NCBI GenBank assembly: GCA_028873825.1
Contig: JAPPNM010000024.1
Location: forward strand, 1 to 42,320
Direction: 5' to 3'
Length of the DNA: 42,320 bases
DNA from: Gemmatimonadota bacterium
Lineage (GTDB): Bacteria; Gemmatimonadota; Gemmatimonadetes; Longimicrobiales; Gaopeijiaceae
The notes beneath the pieces were generated by a model. That model worked only from the letters and a program-made list of their open reading frames with translations. It searched no databases and had not been told where the DNA came from. Position numbers and translations under genes: made by a program. Numbering within the stretch: the first letter of the stretch is position 1; each line of letters starts with the position of its first letter. Of the stretch, positions 36,946 to 42,320 are shown piece after piece.

Positions 36946-39228
36946 CTACATGAGGTTGAGCGGATCCCGGTCGAACGAGACCCGGACGTCCGTACCCTTC
37001 GCCCGGAATCCCGCCGCCGCCGCTTCGAGCGCCCCGCCCACGCCCCCGGCGCCCCCGCGCAGAAGAAGGTGCCACCGGAACCGTCCGTGCAGCCGTTCGA
37101 TGGGCGCCGGCGCCGGTCCCATCGCCTCTACTCCCGGGGGAAGCCGAGACTCGAGCCACGCGTCCAGCGACTCCGCGGCGGCCAGCGCGGCGGCCTGCAC
37201 GGGGCTGCTGAGCACGATCCTCGCCATGCGGAGGTGCGGCGGATAGGGGGGATCGGCCCTCGCCCGCAGCTCGCGCTCGACGAACCCGCGGTAGTCGTGG
37301 GCCACCGCGGCTCGCACGACGTAGTGGTCCGGGACGTAGGTCTGGATGACGACCTCGCCCGGCAGCCGGCTGCGCCCGGCGCGTCCCGCCACCTGGGAGA
37401 GCAGCTGGAAGGTCCGCTCGCAGCTGCGGAAATCGGGAAGGTGCAGCCCGGTGTCGGCGTTGATCACGCCCACGAGGCTCACCCTCGGGAAGTCCAGGCC
37501 CTTGGCGATCATCTGGGTGCCCAGCAGGATGTCGACCTCGCGCCGGCGCACCCGCTCCAGTATGTCCCGGTGCGACCACTTGCCCCGGGTCGTATCCACG
37601 TCCATGCGGGCGATCCGGGCCCCGGGGAAGCTCTCGACGAGGACGCGCTCCACCTGTTCGGTCCCGAGCCCGCCGTAGGAGATGCCGCGGGAGCCGCAAC
37701 GCGCGCAGCGCTCCGGAGGAGTCGCGGCGTGGCCGCAGTGATGGCAGATCATCCGGCGCCGGGCGCGGTGCAGCGTCATCGACACCGAGCAGCGGACGCA
37801 CTGCGTCACCTGGGCGCAGTCCTCGCAGAGAGCGAAGGTCGCGTAGCCCCGGCGGTTGAGCAGCAGGATGGTCTGTTCCCGGCGCGACAGCCGCCGCCGC
37901 ACGGCGTCCGCGAGCCGCGGGGACAGCACTCGCGGGGGCGGAGCGGGGGGCGCGGTGCCGGCCGGCGCGGGCGCGACCCAGGGCGCCGGCGCCGAAGCCG
38001 CGACCCCGGCCGGTTCGGGCGCGGTCCGGAGGTCCACCACCTTCACGTCCGGGAGGACCCCTCCGCCGACGCGATCGGGCAGCTCGAGAAGGGCGTACTT
38101 CCCCGATCGCGCGTTGACCCAGCTCTCGAGCGAAGGGGTCGCCGAACCCAGGAGGCAGATCGCGCCGGCGCCCTTCGCGCGGACCACGGCCACGTCGCGG
38201 GCGCTGTAGCGCGGGGTTTCGGACTGCTTGTAGCTCCCGTCGTGTTCCTCGTCCACCACGATGGCGCGGGGCGCGGGAACGGGAGCGAAGACGGCCGAGC
38301 GGGCGCCGACCGCAATGCGCTTGCCGCCCGAGCGGAGCAGCCGCCACGCGTCGAGGCGCTCGCCGTTCGACAGCCCCGAGTGCAGCACGGCGACCAAGTC
38401 GCCGAAGGCCTGCCGGAAGCGGCCGACGGTCTGCGGAGTCAGTGCGATCTCGGGAACGAGCACGATGGCGCCCCCGCCCTCCTCCAGAGCCCGCCGAATA
38501 AGCTCGATGTAGACGAGCGTCTTCCCCGAACCGGTCACGCCGTGCAGGAGGAAGGTGCCGCCCCCGCCGGCCAGCGCCCGTTCGAGAGGGGCCAGGACCC
38601 GTCGCTGGCCCGGCGTCGGGGTGTGCGCGGGTTCGTCCGCCGCCGGTTCGTCCCGGAACGGATCCCGCACGACCGCTTCCTTCGCCACGCGCACGAGCCC
38701 CCTGTCCTCCAGCCCCCGCACGACGCCGCGGCCGAACCCCGCCTCCAGCAGCGCGGCCAGCGGCTGCCGGCCGCCCGTCTGCAGGAGATGTTCGTACGCC
38801 TCGCGCTGGCGCTTCGCCCTGCCGAACACCCTGTCCATCTCCTCGAGGGTGCCGACGGAGCGGACCACCCGGGCCACCGCGCGCCGGGCGGGCGCGGGTT
38901 CCGCCGCGGCGGGGGCGGTCAGGAGCACGGGGAGCATGGCGCGCAACACGACCCCGAGGGGCACCACGTAGTACTTGGCGATCCACTCCGCGAGCCCCCA
39001 CAGTTCGGCGCTGACGCTGGGTTCGTCTTCGAGTACGCGGATCACGTCCTTCAGGCCCGGGACCTCCGACCCGGAACCCGTCACCCATCCCACCAGGGTG
39101 CGATCCCTGAAGGGGACCCGCACGCGCGTGCCGGCCGCGGGGACCGGTCCGTCCAGCCGGTAGTTGAAGGCGCGCCGCAGCGGGACCGGAAGCGTCACTT
39201 CCACGAGCGAACGGCGGCCGGGCGTCAC
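36946..39228 (-). CDS. priA: Primosomal protein N' (replication-restart helicase PriA)
   Basis: PriA reloads the replisome at collapsed forks by 3'-to-5' unwinding. The 760-residue protein has the 3'-DNA-binding domain (VEVTLPVPLRRAFNYRL), winged helix, and helicase motifs: HGVTGSGKT (I), IVVDEEHDGSYKQ (II), LLGSATPS (III), ILLGTQMIAKGLDFP and QVAGRAGRS (V-VI). The eight-Cys zinc module CEDC, CVRC, CHHC, CARC is complete. GTG 39228 is chosen because GGAGGTGA lies 8-15 bases upstream on the coding strand and homology starts at once; the longer frame from 39318 is Ala/Arg-rich. A short Ala/Pro-rich insert follows VVDLRTAPEPAG. Confidence 0.95.
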   Translation of the reverse strand: MTPGRRSLVEVTLPVPLRRAFNYRLDGPVPAAGTRVRVPFRDRTLVGWVTGSGSEVPGLKDVIRVLEDEPSVSAELWGLAEWIAKYYVVPLGVVLRAMLPVLLTAPAAAEPAPARRAVARVVRSVGTLEEMDRVFGRAKRQREAYEHLLQTGGRQPLAALLEAGFGRGVVRGLEDRGLVRVAKEAVVRDPFRDEPAADEPAHTPTPGQRRVLAPLERALAGGGGTFLLHGVTGSGKTLVYIELIRRALEEGGGAIVLVPEIALTPQTVGRFRQAFGDLVAVLHSGLSNGERLDAWRLLRSGGKRIAVGARSAVFAPVPAPRAIVVDEEHDGSYKQSETPRYSARDVAVVRAKGAGAICLLGSATPSLESWVNARSGKYALLELPDRVGGGVLPDVKVVDLRTAPEPAGVAASAPAPWVAPAPAGTAPPAPPPRVLSPRLADAVRRRLSRREQTILLLNRRGYATFALCEDCAQVTQCVRCSVSMTLHRARRRMICHHCGHAATPPERCARCGSRGISYGGLGTEQVERVLVESFPGARIARMDVDTTRGKWSHRDILERVRRREVDILLGTQMIAKGLDFPRVSLVGVINADTGLHLPDFRSCERTFQLLSQVAGRAGRSRLPGEVVIQTYVPDHYVVRAAVAHDYRGFVERELRARADPPYPPHLRMARIVLSSPVQAAALAAAESLDAWLESRLPPGVEAMGPAPAPIERLHGRFRWHLLLRGGAGGVGGALEAAAAGFRAKGTDVRVSFDRDPLNLM

Positions 39229-39331
39229 GGGCCGGTCACCTCCCCATTTGCGGGCGCCGGCCCCGGCCTTGCCAGCCCGGCGCCTCGCCGCTCTTGCCGC
39301 TCGGGCGGCTTTGTCCACGGACTGCCGGGTT

Positions 39332-40540
39332 TCAAAGGAGGAGGAAGACGTCCCGCTGGCGCTCGGAGACCGTCACCTCCGGCCCGGCCGGTCCCATGAA
39401 GACGTTGATTTCGGTGCGCATCCCCACGTCGTCCGGGATGTAGATGCCCGGCTCGACCGAGAAGCCCACGCCCGGCACGAGCACCCGGTCGTCGCGGGTC
39501 TCGAGGTTGTCCAGGTTGGGACCGCTTCCGTGCAGGTCCCGGTCGATCGAGTGGCCGGTGCGGTGGATGAAGTAGTCCCCGTACCCCGCGTCGGCGACGA
39601 TCCGGCGGGCCACGTCGTCGGCCTCGAAGCCGCGAGTGGCCTCGCCGCGCGCATGCCGGGCCTCCAGCGACGCCACCACGCCGTCGCGCGCGGCCCTCAG
39701 CGTGCGCCACAGCTCTCCGATCCGGGGCGGAAGCTCGCCGCCCAGGTAGCCCATCCAGGTCTGGTCGGCTGGAACCGAGTTCCCGTGAACGGCGCCCCAG
39801 AGGTCTATCAGCAGGAGGTCGCCCGCGCGGATGGGCTCTCCCGCCTCGCCCGGGTCGTAGTGGGGATCGGCCGCCTTGGGGCCGACCGCCACGATGCAGT
39901 CGGCCTGAGCGGGGACGCCGCGCCGCTCCAGCTCGTCGCGGATCCAGCGCGAGAGCGCCCCTTCGGTGACGGTCTCGCCCCGCGAAACGCGGTCCGCCGC
40001 CCGCGCGAAGGCGTCCCGGGCCAGGGCCCTGACGATCTCGGACGCGCGCCCGTGCTCCTCGCGCTGGGCCGGGGTCCACACCGCGTGGAACGTCGACACG
40101 AGGTCGCCCGAACTGCGAAGTTCGACGCCCGTGCCGGCGATGACGTCCCGGATCCCGGCCGGAAGCAGGTCCAGGTACGGGACATCGCCCCGGGCCGAGG
40201 TCTCGGCCGCCGCCCGGTCGCATCCGGCCAGAAGGGCGCGCAGTCCCTCCACCATCTCCGCACGGCTCGAGTAGCTCTCCCTGGGCCAGTCCAGGTGGCG
40301 CCACGACGAGTGCTCGATGGCGTGGATCAGGAGACGAGGTCGGCCCGAAGCGGGAACGAGGGCGAAGCCGCGCCGGGTGGTCCATTCCAGCCCGAGCAGC
40401 GAGCGCCCGATCGGATTGCGGTCCTTGAAATCGTAGATCAGCCAGCCGTCGAGCCCCATGCCGCGGAGCGCCGCCTGTACCTTCGCGACACCCTCCCGCG
40501 TGGCCAGCAACGCCGGCGAATCGTCCGGCTCGACCTTCAT
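39332..40540 (-). CDS. M24-family metallopeptidase (Xaa-Pro peptidase-like)
   Basis: In this 402-residue protein the N-terminal domain (GLDGWLIYDFKDRNPIGRSL) is followed by a pita-bread domain with all five metal ligands: D in LLLIDLWGA, D in VPADQTWMG, H in RTGHSIDRD, E in FSVEPGIYIP and E in RTEINVF. It is a second M24 enzyme in the window but differs from the aminopeptidase P at 18493. The HSIDRDLHGSGPNLDN segment is characteristic of a prolidase-like subgroup. ATG 40540 overlaps the CcmH-like stop (ATGA). The open frame upstream is antisense noise. Confidence 0.88.
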   Translation of the reverse strand: MKVEPDDSPALLATREGVAKVQAALRGMGLDGWLIYDFKDRNPIGRSLLGLEWTTRRGFALVPASGRPRLLIHAIEHSSWRHLDWPRESYSSRAEMVEGLRALLAGCDRAAAETSARGDVPYLDLLPAGIRDVIAGTGVELRSSGDLVSTFHAVWTPAQREEHGRASEIVRALARDAFARAADRVSRGETVTEGALSRWIRDELERRGVPAQADCIVAVGPKAADPHYDPGEAGEPIRAGDLLLIDLWGAVHGNSVPADQTWMGYLGGELPPRIGELWRTLRAARDGVVASLEARHARGEATRGFEADDVARRIVADAGYGDYFIHRTGHSIDRDLHGSGPNLDNLETRDDRVLVPGVGFSVEPGIYIPDDVGMRTEINVFMGPAGPEVTVSERQRDVFLLL

Positions 40541-41184
40541 GACTCCGCTTCCTCCGTCGCTTCGAGCTGCGCCAGGGCCGCGTCCAGGCGATCCCTCTCC
40601 TCTTCCGTAAGTCGCGCGGCCCCTTCCGCGGCCTTCCCCGCCCCCTTGAGACGGCGGAGCGCGACCACGACGAGCCCGAGCCCGGCCAGAAGCGCCGCCG
40701 GCGGCATCGCCCAGGCCAGCAGGCCCACCCCGTCGCGCTTCGGGAACGCGCGGTACTCCTCGCCGTGGGATGCAATCATCCATTCCACGAGACTATCGGC
40801 GTCAAGTCCATTTTCCGCAAGCATTTGAATGCTGTCACGCAACGCTTCGGCTTCGTGCGAGGGGCAGACTTCGAGCATGAGCCCGGGGCAGAAGGGGGAG
40901 CGGAGCCTGGAGATGGCGTCGCTCGCCTCGGAGCGAAGCTCCTCGGGCGCCGACTCGGCGTCGCGCGACCCGAGTTCCGCCCGCCCGGGCGCGGGGTTCG
41001 ACTCGCACGCCGCCGACAGCGCCGCGATCAGCGCGACGAACCCGCCCCGAAGCCCGCCCGCCCGCCGGCGGCCGCGGTGCTCGGGCGGCTTTTCCGCGAA
41101 ACTCGGAAGGCATGGTTTCGGCTCGCGCGGGGTGGCCACCCCAACTGGCGCGGCCATGACCGCTATCCACCGACTGTCAGGCAT
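40537..41184 (-). CDS. CcmH/CycL-like cytochrome c biogenesis protein with altered CxxC
   Basis: The central segment (EASDAISRLRSPFCPG, LMLEVCPSHEAEALRDSI, SLVEWMIASHGEEYRAFPKR) followed by a transmembrane helix (AMPPAALLAGLGLVVVAL) matches CcmH, the periplasmic thioredoxin-like reductant of apocytochrome c haem ligation. CcmH normally has L-R-C-x-x-C; here the first Cys is Ser (LRSPFC), leaving that Cys and one in EVCPS. An N-terminal signal or lipobox (FVALIAALSAAC) is preceded by about 50 low-complexity residues, so the true start may be later than 41184. It overlaps the deacetylase-family gene by 8 bases and the M24 gene by 4. No other Ccm gene is in the window. Confidence 0.65.
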   Translation of the reverse strand: MPDSRWIAVMAAPVGVATPREPKPCLPSFAEKPPEHRGRRRAGGLRGGFVALIAALSAACESNPAPGRAELGSRDAESAPEELRSEASDAISRLRSPFCPGLMLEVCPSHEAEALRDSIQMLAENGLDADSLVEWMIASHGEEYRAFPKRDGVGLLAWAMPPAALLAGLGLVVVALRRLKGAGKAAEGAARLTEEERDRLDAALAQLEATEEAES

Positions 41185-42298
41185 CCGTCTCCACCCCGGC
41201 GAGCTCCCGGATCACCGCCACGCACCCGTGCCCGAGCCGGACCGGGTCGTAGCCTCCCTCCAAGAATACCACAACCCTGCCCCCGCAACAGCGCTCCGCG
41301 GCCTCCATGACCATCCGCGTGGCGGCGCGGAGGTCTTCGGGCTCCAGAAGCTGCCCGCCCAGCGGGTCGCCGGCCAGGACGTCGAAGCCGGAGGAGACCA
41401 GGACGAAGTCGGGGGCGCTCCGCGAAACCGCGGTCTCCAACGCCCTCGCAAAGGTGTCCAGGTAGCGGCTGCGGGCGGTCCCCGCCGCCAGCGGCACGTT
41501 CAGCGTGGCCCCCTTCCCCCTCCCCCGCCCCGTCTCGCTCGCGGCCCCCGTGCCGGGATAGTGCGGGTGCTGGTGGAGCGACAGGAAGAACACGTCCGGG
41601 TCCTCGTAGAAGATCTCCTGGGTTCCGTTCCCGTGATGAACGTCCCAGTCCACGATCAGGACGCGTTCGGCCTCGCCCCGCGCCCGAAGGCTCGCGGCCG
41701 CCACGGCGATGTTGTTGAAGAGACAGAATCCCATTGCGCGGCCCGGAGTCGCGTGATGCCCGGGCGGACGCGCGGCCACGAAGGCGTTGCGGAACCGCCC
41801 CGCCGCGACCCCGTGCACGGCCTCGAGCCCGGCCCCCACGGTCCCGAGCGCGGCCTCCCACGAAGCGCCGGACACCCGCGTGTCGGCGTCGACCGTCACC
41901 GGCCGGCCCCGTTCGCGGGCCCGGTTCGCCGCCTCGCGCACCGTCTCGACCAGCGCCCCGGAGTGCACGAGCGCCACGTCCCTTTGCCGGGCCGTCTCCG
42001 GCGCCGCCTGCACCACCCTCCCGTGCAGCGCGACCAAGTCCTCCTTCAGCGCCGACGCCACCGCGCGCAGCCGGCCCTGGTGCTCCGGGTGGCCCCAGCC
42101 GGTGTCGTGGAGCACCGCCGAAGGATGCATGACGAAGGCCGTTCGCCGGGGCGCCGGCCCGGCGTCCGCATCGCCGCCCGCGGCGAAGTCCGAATCGGCG
42201 GGAGACGCGGCGGAACCGGGCGCGCCGCCCGCCGAACCGGCGCGGTCCGTTCCGCGTCCCGCGCGCCTAGCAGCCCGTGGACAAAATCCCCCCGGCAT
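41177..42298 (-). CDS. Histone deacetylase / acetylpolyamine amidohydrolase family protein
   Basis: This is a zinc-dependent deacetylase fold. The paired His in RPPGHHATPGRAMGFCLFNN, the metal-binding VDWDVHHGNGTQEIF, the second Asp in SSGFDVLAGDPLG and the C-terminal FLEGGYD (catalytic Tyr) are all present. Bacterial members deacetylate small amines, acetoin-pathway proteins or polyamines; the substrate here is not evident. Recognisable sequence begins at TAFVMHPSAVLHDTGWGHPE (about residue 53). The first 50 residues are Ala/Gly-rich and start in a copy of the dispersed element (MPGG then CPRAARR). The start could be the ATG at 42298 or lie outside the window; ATG 42130 would cut the first strand. 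Confidence 0.88.
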   Translation of the reverse strand: MPGGFCPRAARRAGRGTDRAGSAGGAPGSAASPADSDFAAGGDADAGPAPRRTAFVMHPSAVLHDTGWGHPEHQGRLRAVASALKEDLVALHGRVVQAAPETARQRDVALVHSGALVETVREAANRARERGRPVTVDADTRVSGASWEAALGTVGAGLEAVHGVAAGRFRNAFVAARPPGHHATPGRAMGFCLFNNIAVAAASLRARGEAERVLIVDWDVHHGNGTQEIFYEDPDVFFLSLHQHPHYPGTGAASETGRGRGKGATLNVPLAAGTARSRYLDTFARALETAVSRSAPDFVLVSSGFDVLAGDPLGGQLLEPEDLRAATRMVMEAAERCCGGRVVVFLEGGYDPVRLGHGCVAVIRELAGVETDA

Positions 42299-42320
42299 TC
42301 GAGCGGCGACGCATCCGCGC
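42271..42320 (-). repeat. Dispersed element, copy C, cut by window edge
   Basis: The last 50 bases align to copies A and B (CAGCCCGTGGAC, CCCGGCATTCGA, GGCGACGCATCCG). As in copy B, the ATG inside GAATGCC opens the frame of the downstream gene, here the deacetylase-family protein. Confidence 0.8.

Overview
The window is very GC-rich, with tightly packed genes, many ATGA/GTGA stop-start overlaps and frequent GTG/TTG starts. S9 and M24 peptidases, six-bladed-propeller lipoproteins, a TonB receptor, ECF sigma modules and a TolC-MacA/MacB-like pump suggest a Gemmatimonadota-like or related Gram-negative bacterium. This placement is inferred from gene content only; there is no rRNA or other marker in the window. 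I saw no tRNA, rRNA or CRISPR array.

Positions 1-11258 form a defence-like accessory region. A partial propeller lipoprotein is followed by the remains of a type I restriction module (an internally deleted hsdM and a truncated AlbA_2 gene). Next comes a forward two-gene operon: an AAA/DUF4143 ATPase overlapping a 1423-residue P-loop NTPase with a C-terminal PD-(D/E)XK-like domain. Beyond it lies a second, longer copy of the hsdM-AlbA_2 module carrying three apparent single-base insertions, and then a Phd/YefM-VapC toxin-antitoxin pair. No hsdS or hsdR is present. The uncharacterised ATPase/NTPase-nuclease operon, sitting between two broken copies of the same restriction module, is the best candidate here for an undescribed system.

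Positions 11259-18493 concern methionine and one-carbon metabolism. A structured leader precedes metH, followed by a fused homocysteine methyltransferase/methylenetetrahydrofolate reductase. A stand-alone MTHFR-like gene converges on them and lies in an operon with an Xaa-Pro aminopeptidase and a secreted S9 peptidase (to 22040).

Positions 22041-28712 hold a TonB-dependent receptor, a phosphodiester glycosidase overlapping it tail to tail, a small secreted protein, and an ECF sigma / putative anti-sigma / PDZ-protein cluster. Positions 28752-35462 hold, on the minus strand, a second ECF sigma / anti-sigma / Spy-like module followed by a complete tripartite ABC efflux system (TolC, ATPase, membrane fusion protein, permease). 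Positions 35658-42298 hold a conserved hypothetical gene, an HNH nuclease, priA, a second M24 peptidase, a CcmH-like protein and a histone-deacetylase-family enzyme, all on the minus strand.

Two patterns cut across these regions. A dispersed element of about 95 bp is found at 22135, 33864 and 42271, with a core copy at 35570 and a decayed one near 22371. A matching AT-rich promoter-like motif, AATGTAATGTT repeated at 21-bp spacing around TTGAC, lies at the 5' ends of the TonB receptor and the tolC operon.
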